Notes under the pieces: generated by a model | Database searches by the model: none | Seen by the model: only the letters and a program-made list of their open reading frames with translations | Told to the model about the DNA's origin: nothing | NCBI RefSeq assembly: GCF_020177375.1 | Contig: NZ_JAIWHV010000024.1 | Span: forward strand, 1-61,284 | From: Saliphagus infecundisoli | Lineage (GTDB): Archaea > Halobacteriota > Halobacteria > Halobacteriales > Natrialbaceae | Reading direction: 5' to 3' | DNA: 61,284 nt | Part shown: positions 1 through 9,102 of the stretch, in pieces | Numbering within the stretch: position 1 is the first letter of the stretch | Layout of the letters: every line of letters begins with the position of its first letter | Program-made: the position numbers and the translations under genes

Positions 1-318
1 GTGAGTCGTCGTTCAATTCGGCGCGAGGAGGGTTCGGATGACACACCTACCCCTCCTCAGTTAAGCCATGAACCAACTTCGATTCCGGCTGCAGTCATGC
101 GGTTTGTCTCTTAGCTAAAGACAGATGGTGGTGAGTTTTTCCACCTGCATTCTCTGGATTACCGTATTACGGAAGAAACGATAGAGGACGATTTTTTCGT
201 AGACGCCTTGGAAAATCGCGACCTGTTTTACCGGAACGAGATTAGTGGTGTAGAAGAATTCAAATCCTCTTCTAAGGCAGCAAAGAACTATAGAGAATAC
301 GTGGAGGACAGTTCGTAG
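1..318 (+). pseudogene. 3' part of an unknown gene with an in-frame stop
   Basis: One reading frame stays open from the window edge to TAG at 316-318 except for a single TAG at 112-114. The part after the internal stop reads like protein (GGEFFHLHSLDYRITEE, then an acidic and lysine-rich tail). The start lies outside the window. I recognise no family. It may be a gene inactivated by a nonsense mutation, or two unrelated short frames. Confidence 0.3.
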
Positions 319-426
319 GTTTCAGACGGTGATCGGTGAGGACCGGACATACAACGTGATTGTCGGTTTAATGGCAAATGTCATTATATTGGGACAGCGT
401 GCTCCGAGAGATTATCGCGTGTCAAC

Positions 427-942
427 TCAACTGGAAGCCGACGAACCCAGCTCGTCCACTTGTTCATCCAGTTTCTGGATTGTGTCGATCGCACGGTTCA
501 CCAATGCCCTAAGCGGCTTTCCGTCTGGAAGATACATACGGTTGTGTTGGGCGTGGACCAGGTCATTTCGGTATTGCCGGATGTTGCTCAATTCGCCTTT
601 CAGCCCTGAGTCAATTATCCCGGTGTGGAAGAGTAGGTCTTCGCGTCTGGCCTGGGAAAACTCGCGGAAGAACGCGATAGTGTTCTGTGGAGGGCGTTCT
701 TCACCGCCAAGCGTTTCATAGAGGATGATCGCGGTAAGGCGTTCAAGGTGTGCGTGGCCGACAACGTAGAACTCGAGGAGGCAAGTACGCTCCTCCGGTT
801 CGAGGATGATGTCGTTTCCAGAGGTGTTCCGGTCTTCGATGGCGGTGATAACGGAGTCGAGGCGATCGTAGAGTGATTCGATTTCACCGAATCCGTCGTA
901 TACTATTGATCCGTCGTCACCGAGGTGGATGTCTTCGTCCAT
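427..942 (-). CDS. HEPN-like small protein
   Basis: The 171-residue product is acidic and mostly helical, with no membrane segment. Near residue 130 it carries RQYRNDLVHA, which fits the R-x4-H signature of HEPN domains, many of which are RNases in toxin or defence proteins. A polar or acidic residue follows the Arg, as in active HEPN families. I chose ATG 942 over a GTG three codons upstream. No recognisable antitoxin lies beside it. The next gene on this strand is a membrane protein, and a second HEPN-like gene lies about 1 kb away. The fold is inferred from the motif and helical pattern; the target is unknown. Confidence 0.6.
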   Translation of the reverse strand: MDEDIHLGDDGSIVYDGFGEIESLYDRLDSVITAIEDRNTSGNDIILEPEERTCLLEFYVVGHAHLERLTAIILYETLGGEERPPQNTIAFFREFSQARREDLLFHTGIIDSGLKGELSNIRQYRNDLVHAQHNRMYLPDGKPLRALVNRAIDTIQKLDEQVDELGSSASS

Positions 943-1028
943 GGTTAGCACTGTTCTAGCAAGGAAAGAAAATTCCAGCGGTCTGTTGTTTAGATCGCAG
1001 GGGCGCAGTTCACTGGTGGAGGTATGGG

Positions 1029-1448
1029 TCAGATCCGCCGGTCTTTGGCCTCTTTCCAGACGTAGTGAAGGGAGTACAGCACCATAGGTGGAGCCCAGGC
1101 GTGGTCCGTTACGAATAGACCGATCAATGCGGCGGTGGTGAACACTAAACCTAAAACGAGTAGCTCCAGAGCCATGCCGGTCGTGGCGAACTCAAACATG
1201 GTGTAGAACACAGACAGGTATAGATCGACGATTACGAGAGACATCACCATCTGCGCCTCGATCACTGCGATCGCCGCCTCTACGGTGTAGTTCGTTGCGG
1301 GTTCGACGCCGGATGCAGCTAACTTGTGGATGGCGTTGGCCATGATGAAGAACATGGGTGCGGTAGCCATGAAGAGCAGTAGTATCCGATCATCGAACAA
1401 TTCGAGAACGCGATGAATCTGGTCTTTCACGTCATCAGAATCCGTCAT
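1029..1448 (-). CDS. small integral membrane protein
   Basis: The 139-residue product has three or four hydrophobic helices (around residues 22-42, 60-85, 88-110 and 112-128), an acidic N-terminus and a short basic C-terminal tail. I recognise no family. It lies upstream of and on the same strand as the HEPN-like gene, about 85 bp away, so co-transcription is possible. It could be a membrane partner of that gene, but nothing in the sequence proves it. Confidence 0.6.
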   Translation of the reverse strand: MTDSDDVKDQIHRVLELFDDRILLLFMATAPMFFIMANAIHKLAASGVEPATNYTVEAAIAVIEAQMVMSLVIVDLYLSVFYTMFEFATTGMALELLVLGLVFTTAALIGLFVTDHAWAPPMVLYSLHYVWKEAKDRRI

Positions 1449-1580
1449 ACGGTATTTAGTATCTACTTGATCAAAAATATTTCGATTTGACCTGTCTGTT
1501 TATCTATGGTGTGTACTGGGTGATGTCCCCGGAGGTTCCCGCCGGAGTCGTTTCGTAGCTGGACTCTGCATCTGGATGGT

Positions 1581-2539
1581 ATGACTGATGACGGGGACGA
1601 CGGCGAGGCGGATAACGACGGTGAGGAGGGAGTGGACCGTATCCTTGAGAAGTTGGAGGAGGAAGCGGAGAACCGTAGAGACGAAGACGAGGGCAAAGAC
1701 GAGAACGAGGACGGTGTTGATCTTCCGGAGCCATTGGAAGATGAGGGAACGGACGGTGGTGTATCATCACAGGCCGGTGGTGGTGGGTTCTCGCTGTTTC
1801 CGAACCAGTTTCGAATCGCTGATAATCTGATAGATACCGGGGTGATGCGGATGGTGGAGTTGGTGAACCAGCAGATGCAGGAGGTGCTGGATGTGATCGA
1901 GGAGCACCGGGAGGAGATGCGGGAGGTGATCGAAACGATGATCGATCTGGAGGAGCCGAAGATGTATGATCTGGCGGAGTCCGAGTGCATGAGAAGGCGG
2001 AAGCGGTGGCGGCTAAGCAGTTGCGGGATATGTTCTATGCGTTGGAGCGTGTCGGTGATTCGGATATGGAGGTGGTGCGGTCTCGGATGGCTGTGGGGTA
2101 TGATGCGTATATTGGGTGTGTTCCGACGGCCGATGATGAGGATGAGGGGCCGGTGGACGTCAAGTCACGGATTCATGAGGCGATTTTCGTATTTATCAGT
2201 CTGCAGGATGGGTTGATGTATTGGCTATGTGAACGGGATGAGAGTGTAGACTACGATAATCAGCGGGATGAGACCTATTACGGGAGAACGAAGAAGGAGG
2301 TGTTGAAGGATCGGTACGATTCTTATTATGGGATTGCGCCAAAAAGTTTGTTTGATGATAACCTGGATGCGTTCTATGATCATCGGCACAAGATTATGCA
2401 CGGGGATTTTGATGCGTATTTTGACGAGAACATTGCAACGGCTGAGGTCCTGTTCTTTGTGTTGACGCTTCATACGGTGTTGGAGGAGTTGGAGAAGTCG
2501 ACGGATTACGAGCGGTATAATACCGATTTGTCGGATTAG
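1581..2539 (+). pseudogene. HEPN-like protein gene split by a frameshift
   Basis: The first frame gives an acidic N-terminus and a long coiled coil (residues about 90-135), then turns abruptly into Arg/Trp-rich nonsense after DLAESE. From GTG 1985 another frame continues the same helical character and ends with FYDHRHKIMHGDF, an R-x4-H HEPN motif. Joining the frames near 1985 gives one protein of about 318 residues. I read it as one HEPN-family gene carrying a one-base shift, or less likely as two overlapping genes. No classic slippery run is seen at the junction, so programmed frameshifting is unsupported. A sequencing error cannot be excluded. Confidence 0.55.
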
Positions 2540-2785
2540 AGGGTTTTGCACGTCCTTCTCCGCCGAGGGGCGGACGAGCTTGCCTTTTGAGGGTAGGATG
2601 TGCCGGTCCAGTGTCGTCTGAACGTTCGGAGCGTGGAGATTGCCTTTAACCCAGTTTCCTGAAAGATTGCTGGCGGCAGGTTTCACTTTCAGTGTGGATG
2701 GATCGGGTTTTAGATAGAGGAGTAGAATGGTTCGGATGGAGCCCTGGATCGGGATCACACGCTCCATGGCTCCACGTTCCCGGCT

Positions 2786-2941
2786 ATGCACACAGACCCA
2801 GAAGACGCGCCGGTCGGTGATTGCCCGGTCTGTGGAGCGGTAGTAGGATCCGGGCAGATCTTGATCGAGTACGAGAAAGGCGACGAGCGAACGGCGTTTT
2901 CCGAGTGCTCGTCGTGCAACGAAGTTGTCCGCCCCCGGTAG
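2786..2941 (+). CDS. small two-CxxC zinc-finger protein
   Basis: This 51-residue frame begins MHTDPEDAPVGDCPVCGAVV and ends with a second knuckle, CSSCNEVV, about 25 residues later. The CPxCG plus CxxC pair is the usual layout of the very small zinc-finger proteins common in haloarchaea, which are thought to bind partners or nucleic acid. The acidic spacer fits a halophile. The gene stands alone between the split HEPN gene and a repeat element. Function unknown. Confidence 0.65.
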   Translation: MHTDPEDAPVGDCPVCGAVVGSGQILIEYEKGDERTAFSECSSCNEVVRPR

Positions 2942-3083
2942 CGGAGAAAGAGAACCAGAAGGAAGGAGGGGAAACATACCTGCCAGGATCTCTGCGACCT
3001 GCTCCTACCTATTCGAATACCTCTGCCATCCATCCTTCTTCGGTTTCCACCGTCTCAACCCGATAAATCTCCTTCTTCCCGTT

Positions 3084-3228
3084 GGGTGTCATAGAACTCT
3101 TCACACACCCCAGTAGCACCCCGAGAAACGGTGTCTGAAAGGCAGCCAATATTGACACCATTCGGAAGCGACGATAGCAGAACTCTCAACCGAATCCTCA
3201 AAGCCATGCAAACCGTTCTATGACACCC
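3084..3228. mobile_element. MITE-like element with 14-bp perfect inverted ends
   Basis: GGGTGTCATAGAAC at the left is matched by its exact reverse complement at the right, 145 bp end to end. The interior has no credible gene. No target duplication is obvious. A parent IS is not visible in this window. Confidence 0.55.
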
Positions 3229-3304
3229 TGCATGGGACGCCAACACCGTCCCTCGGGGCTTGTGCCACTCCGAATTGATCCACCTGCATTTGATCCGCAC
3301 TCTA

Positions 3305-3321
3305 ATGTAACGCGAAGATCA
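3305..3321 (+). repeat. IS/MITE terminus-like sequence left of the CBASS locus
   Basis: ATGTAACGCGAAGATCA matches, in inverted orientation, the outer end of the element at 8648-8835 at 15 of 17 positions. It may be the remnant of a transposable element end. Confidence 0.4.
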
Positions 3322-3584
3322 AGCTGGTCACTAGCGGAATGATCCCGGTAGAGTATTCGAGGACAGCCTGGAGAAAGGTCTTGGTATGTAGGACCCGGGA
3401 GTCGGACGTCGATATATGCAACCGATCGAATATATGCACGCTCAACGTCGTCGACGAGCGTACAGTGTGCATAGATCGGCGCCGATCGCGACCGCTTTCA
3501 GCCCGATCACTGCGCCAGCCCGACCCGCCTATATTACGAACACTCATTTCAGGTAGTCGAGATCGACGGGTTCGCGCCCCCCGT

Positions 3585-3758
3585 ATGCACATTCGTTTAT
3601 ATGCGACGAAACTAACCACCCTTCGGCTCAGCGACGAGCACCAGCGACTCCTTGAGGAAGCGAACGAGATCGTCGCGGATGGTTCCGAGGATGATCCGCC
3701 GATGGCCGACGTGATTCAGGAGTGCACTACTTTCACCCCAGTCCCACTACCTATTTGA
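3585..3758 (+). pseudogene. ribbon-helix-helix-like fragment
   Basis: The frame reads TTLRLSDEHQRLLEEANEIV and then a short acidic loop and MADVIQECT, a typical ribbon-helix-helix/CopG-like pattern. The C-terminus is lost after about 15 further residues. The upstream part of the frame is arginine-rich and not protein-like. I interpret it as a truncated antitoxin-like or repressor-like gene. It ends about 20 bp before the CBASS start, so its 3' end may have been replaced when the CBASS operon arrived. Confidence 0.35.
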
Positions 3759-3760
3759 AC
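3748..3760 (+). promoter_or_regulatory. TATA-like box of the CBASS operon
   Basis: ACCTATTTGA is centred about 27 bp before ATG 3781, the spacing expected for a leaderless haloarchaeal transcript. No Shine-Dalgarno sequence lies between it and the start, which supports that reading. Confidence 0.4.
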
Positions 3761-3780
3761 AGGCAATACGTGTCGTCATT

Positions 3781-4899
3781 ATGGCGACTCTCCCGTCCCT
3801 CTTCGAGCAGTTCTTATCGGACATCCGGCCGACAGAAGAACACAAACAGGATTACAAGGACGGCCACGAGACGCTTCGTGAGCGGTTGCACGAGGACGAC
3901 GCGGTGAGTGAGTACTACGTCGGGGATTTTCTTCAGGGGAGTTATCGACGCTGGACTGCCGTGAAGCCGATTGGAGACGAGAAATCTGACGTAGACATCA
4001 TTCTCGTTACGAATCTTGACAGGAACGATCAGCCTCCTGCCGAGGCGATGGAGAACTGCGAGCCGTTCCTGGAGGAGCACTACGGCGACCAATGGGAGCG
4101 GAAACACCGGGCCTACCAAATTGACGAGGAAAGCGTCGAACTTGATCTCGTGTTGACCGCCGCACCCAGTGAAGCGATGCGGGACGCAATAGGCCCAGAC
4201 AGTTCTATCGGATCGCTGCCGGTCAATGCAGCCTTGGACATGGGAGAGACCGAAGAATTGTTGCAGGGTCTCGGATTCGAACCCGGTACGAAAAGTGACG
4301 AGTGGAAGATTGATCCGCTTGACATTCCCGACCGCGAACTCGAAATCTGGGAGAAAACCCACCCACTCTACACCATCGCCTGGACCATCGACAAGAACGC
4401 CCGCACCAACAAGCACTACGTCAACGTCGTGAAGACTATCAAGTGGTGGCGGCGAACCCAAGTCTCGGAGCCAGAGCGTCCGAAGGGCTACCCTCTTGAG
4501 CACATCGTCGGCTGGTGCTGTCCAGACGATATCGAGAGCGTCGCAGAAGGTGTGACCCTCACCTTCGAAGACATCGCGCAGCGCTACACTACTCATGCAC
4601 AGAACGAGGAAACACCATTCCTCGGAGCCAGGGGCCTTCCCGACAACAACGTCCTGGCCCGCATCGATGGCGAGGATTTCGCTGCGTTCCACGAGAACGT
4701 CGTTGAAGCCGCCGACCTCGCCCGGCAGGCCCTCGATGAGGAAGACCCGTCTACCTCCCGTGATCTGTGGCACTCCCTTCTCGGAGACGAATTTCCACCG
4801 TACGGGAGCGATGACGACGACAGCAACGGCGAGCGTCAGTCTGCACAATTCCGCTCCTCGTCAGGATCTACCAGTGTTTCCGACCAGCGATTCGCCTAA
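3781..4899 (+). CDS. CBASS CD-NTase (cGAS/DncV-like nucleotidyltransferase)
   Basis: The 372-residue product is predicted to make a cyclic oligonucleotide signal on phage infection. It shows the nucleotidyltransferase signature: G53-S54 in QGSYRRW, D70 and D72 in SDVDII, and a third acidic residue in VELDLV near residue 122. A helical C-terminal domain and an acidic disordered tail ending RFA follow. In type II CBASS the C-terminal residue of this enzyme, often Gly or Ala, is the site joined to targets by the E1/E2 enzyme, and a terminal Ala fits. The next gene starts 19 bp downstream. The nucleotide product cannot be read from sequence. Family assignment is firm. Confidence 0.9.
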   Translation: MATLPSLFEQFLSDIRPTEEHKQDYKDGHETLRERLHEDDAVSEYYVGDFLQGSYRRWTAVKPIGDEKSDVDIILVTNLDRNDQPPAEAMENCEPFLEEHYGDQWERKHRAYQIDEESVELDLVLTAAPSEAMRDAIGPDSSIGSLPVNAALDMGETEELLQGLGFEPGTKSDEWKIDPLDIPDRELEIWEKTHPLYTIAWTIDKNARTNKHYVNVVKTIKWWRRTQVSEPERPKGYPLEHIVGWCCPDDIESVAEGVTLTFEDIAQRYTTHAQNEETPFLGARGLPDNNVLARIDGEDFAAFHENVVEAADLARQALDEEDPSTSRDLWHSLLGDEFPPYGSDDDDSNGERQSAQFRSSSGSTSVSDQRFA

Positions 4900-4918
4900 C
4901 CCACTGCTGAACTAACGC

Positions 4919-7234
4919 ATGCCTCCTAGAGAACTAATACGGGCAGTGGATGCCCTCAACCAACTCGACGCAGTCACGGTACGTGAAGGCCTCCGACAGC
5001 AAAAGGACGGGCGTAAATGGATACTCAAAATCAGGCTTTGCCTCACCGACCTCCCAGTGGACACGCAGGTGCCGCGAGAGACCCACTGGTATGTCCTGAT
5101 CGAAGATACCTATCCGTGGGGGTCAATCGAGATCCATCCGTCTAAGGAAAACAGCATCACTGCAACCTTCCCCCATCAACGACGGAACCACCCCGGTAAT
5201 GAAGGTGAGCCGTGGCGAAATGGGGACATCTGTGTCTCTCAATACGGTCACATCCTTGGCCGGTCGGGTGCAATTACCGAACCACGCGACCCAGATGAAC
5301 GGCTCCGGTGGCACCTAGAGAGAGCCGTCGCGTGGTTGGAGATCGCCGCGCACGGAAATCTTCAGCAGCCAGGTGATCCGTATGAGGTGCCAGAATTCGA
5401 TACCGGAGCAGCCCCGAATCGAACCCTCGCCTTCAACGAGACCTATGACTCATTCGAAGACTGGAAATCAGTTAGCGGATCGTGGGGCACTGTCGAACTT
5501 CGACAGTTAGCGGAACCCATGGGAACACTCGCTACCGGAGAATTCAGAGACCAGGACGATCACGTCATTCACCAACCCGAGTGGGGCGACTACATCAAGA
5601 ACAATACCGAGGACGTATTCCCCGGAGCTTGGATTCTCCTCGATTCGACACCGTTCGAACCCCCATGGGAAGCACCAGAAACATGGCGTGCACTGGAGAA
5701 CGTTCTCGAAGACGCTCCCATTAAGCTGTACGAACTCATGGGGAAGGTCAGTTCAACTGTCACGGAGGAAGACGTTCAAATCCTACTCATTGGGTTTCCG
5801 ATTCCCGAAGAGATTGGTGACCCTGACGCTCTCATCCGGTGGCAGGCTGTCAAGCTCCCCAGTCTCAAACGACCAGCCGAGCACGCCGGCGGATACCGGA
5901 ACACCGAGCGAGACCGCGAAATCCTCGCCCGCGTCGATTTAGTGAACAAGGAGATTCAATGGCTGGACTCGGAGAACTGGGCGCACGAGCAACTCGCACG
6001 GCGTGGCTCGCTGTCGAAGCCGCTATCTGAGACAAAGGTCCTCCTCATTGGGACTGGCGCGTTGGGGAGTACACTTGCGGAATGCCTTGTACGAGGAGGT
6101 GTTCAGGAGTTGACGCTCGTCGATGGTGAAACCTTCGAAATCGGGAATCTCGCGCGCCACACTCTGACGCTCGCCGACGTTGGCGAAAAGAAAGCCACCG
6201 CACTCGCTGAGCGACTCCAGTCACTCACCCCGCACGCCAGCGTCGAAGCAATAATCGAAGATTTCCCACCGACCGACGAATCACGGGATGCAGTCGTTTC
6301 ATCAGAGATTGTTATCGATTGCACTGGGTCAAACGCTGTGCTGGAAGCACTTCGCCGTTTCCCGTGGAAGCACCCGACGTTGTTCACCTCCGCCTCGATG
6401 GGACGACGCGGCAACCGGTTGTTCGTCTATTCTGCGTACGATACTATCTTCCCACATAATCGCTTCCGAAAGGCGCTCGAACCGTGGCTACTCCAAGAAC
6501 GATTAGAGTGGTCGCACGGTGAGGATGCTGTGCCGGAACGAGTTGGCTGCTGGCACCCGGCGTCCGTCGTTCAGATGGACCGAGTGACCACGTGGGCAGG
6601 TACTATCTCCCGGCACCTCGACCAAACAACAGACCTCGGGCACGGACAATACGACCTCACTGTTCTTGAAACACAGGCAGAAGGTGAAGTACCACTTGTG
6701 TCTGAAGCCGAGCCACCATTCCAAGACGCGATAGAGTGGACATCTGCAGATTCGTCAATCACTGTGAGAATCCCGGCGGATCGCCTTGCTGCTGTGAAAG
6801 ACTTGTGTGCTGAAGCAAGGGAGGTTGAAACCGGCGGGATTCTGGCGGGGACATACTTCTCGGGAAGTGAAGCACTCGTTGTTCGGGCGACAGACCCGCC
6901 GAGCGATTCGACTCACGGGCCGACGACCTTTCACCGAGGAACCGAGCAAGTAGATGAATGGCTCCAAGCGGCTAACGAACGCCTCGGCATCCAGTATCTC
7001 GGTGAGTGGCATTATCACCCGGCCGCGCCACCGGAAGCAAGTGATGACGACCATGACGAGATGGTGTCCATCGCTACAAACGAGAGTTACCATTGCCCCG
7101 ATCCAATCCTCGTCATTGTCGGCGGAACACCACCCGATGATCTCTCCGTGAATGTGTACGTCTTCCACCGCGAAGGCGACTTCGAAGAGCTCCATCGTGC
7201 GAACCCGGAAGACGAACCGGAAGATAGTCAGTGA
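4919..7234 (+). CDS. CBASS E2-E1-JAB fusion (Cap2 plus Cap3 in one chain)
   Basis: The 771-residue protein has three ubiquitin-pathway modules. Residues 1-150 resemble a bacterial-type E2 with the likely catalytic Cys105 in GDICVSQYG. A ThiF/E1 adenylation domain starts near residue 376 with GTGALGS and the VDGETFEIGNLARH nucleotide region, and a candidate catalytic Cys lies in VGCWHPAS near 543. The C-terminal JAB/JAMM peptidase carries E-x-HxH-P and a downstream Asp (GEWHYHPAAPPEASDDD, about 694-710). In many type II CBASS loci the E1/E2 (Cap2) and JAB (Cap3) are separate genes. The protein should prime the CD-NTase by C-terminal conjugation, with the JAB domain removing the conjugate. All key residues look intact. 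Confidence 0.88.
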   Translation: MPPRELIRAVDALNQLDAVTVREGLRQQKDGRKWILKIRLCLTDLPVDTQVPRETHWYVLIEDTYPWGSIEIHPSKENSITATFPHQRRNHPGNEGEPWRNGDICVSQYGHILGRSGAITEPRDPDERLRWHLERAVAWLEIAAHGNLQQPGDPYEVPEFDTGAAPNRTLAFNETYDSFEDWKSVSGSWGTVELRQLAEPMGTLATGEFRDQDDHVIHQPEWGDYIKNNTEDVFPGAWILLDSTPFEPPWEAPETWRALENVLEDAPIKLYELMGKVSSTVTEEDVQILLIGFPIPEEIGDPDALIRWQAVKLPSLKRPAEHAGGYRNTERDREILARVDLVNKEIQWLDSENWAHEQLARRGSLSKPLSETKVLLIGTGALGSTLAECLVRGGVQELTLVDGETFEIGNLARHTLTLADVGEKKATALAERLQSLTPHASVEAIIEDFPPTDESRDAVVSSEIVIDCTGSNAVLEALRRFPWKHPTLFTSASMGRRGNRLFVYSAYDTIFPHNRFRKALEPWLLQERLEWSHGEDAVPERVGCWHPASVVQMDRVTTWAGTISRHLDQTTDLGHGQYDLTVLETQAEGEVPLVSEAEPPFQDAIEWTSADSSITVRIPADRLAAVKDLCAEAREVETGGILAGTYFSGSEALVVRATDPPSDSTHGPTTFHRGTEQVDEWLQAANERLGIQYLGEWHYHPAAPPEASDDDHDEMVSIATNESYHCPDPILVIVGGTPPDDLSVNVYVFHREGDFEELHRANPEDEPEDSQ

Positions 7235-7274
7235 GATAGGAGTAACTATTTTTTCAGATCAACGGTGACCGACT

Positions 7275-8495
7275 ATGACTGACCCGACGGGGAAAATGTT
7301 CGTCAGCTACCGAAGGAGCCAAGCGGACATCGCTGAAGCACTCATCACGTCGTTACACGAGCATGGGATACGAACCTGGCAGGACATTTCCGATCTACGT
7401 ACCGAGCCAACCCAGCCCGAGATCAGGAACGTGTTAGAGGTAGAGAATCCTGAACTCGCCGGTGGCATTGTACTGGTGAGTGAGGATGTCACCAAATCGG
7501 ATATCATTCTCGAACTGGAACTCCCCCGTCTTCATAACCGGTGGAAGAACGAGGAAGAGTTCTTCGTGGTAGTCGCGCTCTGTCCTGGGATTGACTATGA
7601 CGACGCCAACGAAATCCTCTCCGAATCCCCGACACTGCTCGACTTCTCCGATTGGAACATGATTAAACTGGGGTCTACAGCGGATACGCCAGCATCAGCC
7701 GATGACGTCGCTACTGCCGTCCTCACTGAACGGGTTCGTCTCAACCATGAACGACTTGATGAGGACCACCCACTTGACGTATCTCTCGATACGTACGCTC
7801 CTCCCTCCCATGCATCTCGACCAGCGGTTACCATCGATTGGTCATCGTATTTCGCAGACGAGGCTCCGACGCCTGATCATTGGAATCAACGGCTTCTCCC
7901 TCGACTCCAAAGGGTCATTGACCTTGTGGAAGAATCTGCTCCCGGGAGATCTCTCCGCGTCCGCGGACAGGCCCACTTGCCAGCCGCGTTCGCACTAGGA
8001 CGCTGCCTCCAAACGACCAGAGGGATCGACGCGACGTGGCTGCAATACAGCGCAGGCCAGCATAGTCCATGGAACCTCCACACTGATCACCAAGACAGTG
8101 GATTGGAGAGCACCCTCCATGTGAACGACATTACGGGTTCTGACTTGGCCGTCCTAGTCTGTGTCACGAATGAAGTAGGCGCAGCTGTCGGGAGATCCAA
8201 ATCATCACTTCCTGATTTCGGCGGTGTCCTTGAGTTATCGCTTAGCGATGACATCGGATCATCACTTAATACTTCAGAGGCCGCACACGCCGCGCACGTC
8301 TTTCGCCAAGCGGTTCAATCGGCACTGAATGAACTATCTGCCACATCAACAATACATCTCTTCATGGCGGCCCCAGTGGGACTGGCGTTCCTATTCGGCC
8401 AACAGAGCAACACCTTCCCCGAAATCCAGACGTATCTCCTGGAAACTACAGACGGAGCAAGAACATACCAACCTGCTGCCGCACTAGGAAACTGA
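7275..8495 (+). CDS. TIR-SAVED CBASS effector
   Basis: Residues 1-150 are a TIR domain: FVSYRRSQADIAEAL, an IRTWQD loop and the helix around DIILELELPRL that carries the candidate NADase glutamate. Residues about 175-400 are a SAVED domain ending in the typical HLFMAAPVGLAFLFGQ segment. Known TIR-SAVED proteins bind a cyclic oligonucleotide through SAVED, assemble, and degrade NAD+ so that the infected cell stops growing. It lies 40 bp after the E2-E1-JAB gene on the same strand and should be co-transcribed. No transmembrane segments. Confidence 0.88.
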   Translation: MTDPTGKMFVSYRRSQADIAEALITSLHEHGIRTWQDISDLRTEPTQPEIRNVLEVENPELAGGIVLVSEDVTKSDIILELELPRLHNRWKNEEEFFVVVALCPGIDYDDANEILSESPTLLDFSDWNMIKLGSTADTPASADDVATAVLTERVRLNHERLDEDHPLDVSLDTYAPPSHASRPAVTIDWSSYFADEAPTPDHWNQRLLPRLQRVIDLVEESAPGRSLRVRGQAHLPAAFALGRCLQTTRGIDATWLQYSAGQHSPWNLHTDHQDSGLESTLHVNDITGSDLAVLVCVTNEVGAAVGRSKSSLPDFGGVLELSLSDDIGSSLNTSEAAHAAHVFRQAVQSALNELSATSTIHLFMAAPVGLAFLFGQQSNTFPEIQTYLLETTDGARTYQPAAALGN

Positions 8496-8647
8496 CTACG
8501 CTCGAAAGCAACTTGTTGGGGAACTCAGCTTTGCACGTTGACCAAATGACGGATTCACTGTCTAAACATCTTCGAGAGGACCTCTATCGACAGATTTTCT
8601 CAGTAGGGAAACAACGAGTCGATCTTCACGAGACCGGCTTGACCTGT

Positions 8648-8835
8648 ATGTGACGCGAAGATCAGCCGACTCTCTCGTGAAAAATAGGTGCCGAGAATTG
8701 GGCATAATAGGACTAAGTTCAAACCCACTGTGTATTTCCGAAGGTGGACACAATAGAATTGGAGCTTAGTCTGAGTAAGCTCAACTCATCGGAGCCATTT
8801 TTTCACGAGATGGGCGGCTGATTCTCGCGTTACAT
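8648..8835. mobile_element. MITE-like element, 188 bp, imperfect ~36-bp inverted ends
   Basis: The ends share ATGTRACGCGA, then ATCAGCCG and a TCTCGTGAAAAA block in inverted orientation. The inside holds no gene but has a second small inverted repeat around GAGCTTA...TAAGCTC. It lies just after the CBASS effector. No clear target duplication is seen. Confidence 0.55.
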
Positions 8836-8899
8836 CCGATTGTGAACTGAACGACTGCCCTGGCCAAGAATTTAGTACCCAGCCCCGTGCTCTCTTGGC

Positions 8900-8995
8900 A
8901 TGGATTTCTCAGATTACGTGGTGCTGTTTGTACTCGACGTGATTGCGACCGTGGTCGGAATATTTGCTTACATCGCGATTGGTGGATCGTTCTAA
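8900..8995 (+). CDS. 31-residue membrane peptide
   Basis: The frame encodes MDFSDYVVLFVLDVIATVVG, continues with an aromatic and isoleucine-rich stretch, and ends GGSF. It is one hydrophobic helix with an acidic N-terminus. Small single-helix proteins of this kind are common in haloarchaea. A promoter-like sequence is not obvious. Function unknown. Confidence 0.4.
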   Translation: MDFSDYVVLFVLDVIATVVGIFAYIAIGGSF

Positions 8996-9102
8996 CTTGC
9001 GATTCTGAGCGTTACAATCACTTCCTGTACGTAACATCATACCTACCGTCTCGAACTGCAAACCAAGCGAAACTCTTCCACGACAGTTGGTGGCTGAAGT
9101 GG

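Noticed and set aside
2225-2977. 250-codon minus-strand frame
   Set aside because: Most of it is antisense to the HEPN-like gene and the zinc-finger gene. A middle part looks mildly protein-like but matches nothing.
3814-4848. 344-codon frame antisense to the CD-NTase
   Set aside because: Covers the same span as a gene with intact catalytic motifs; typical long antisense frame of GC-rich haloarchaeal DNA.
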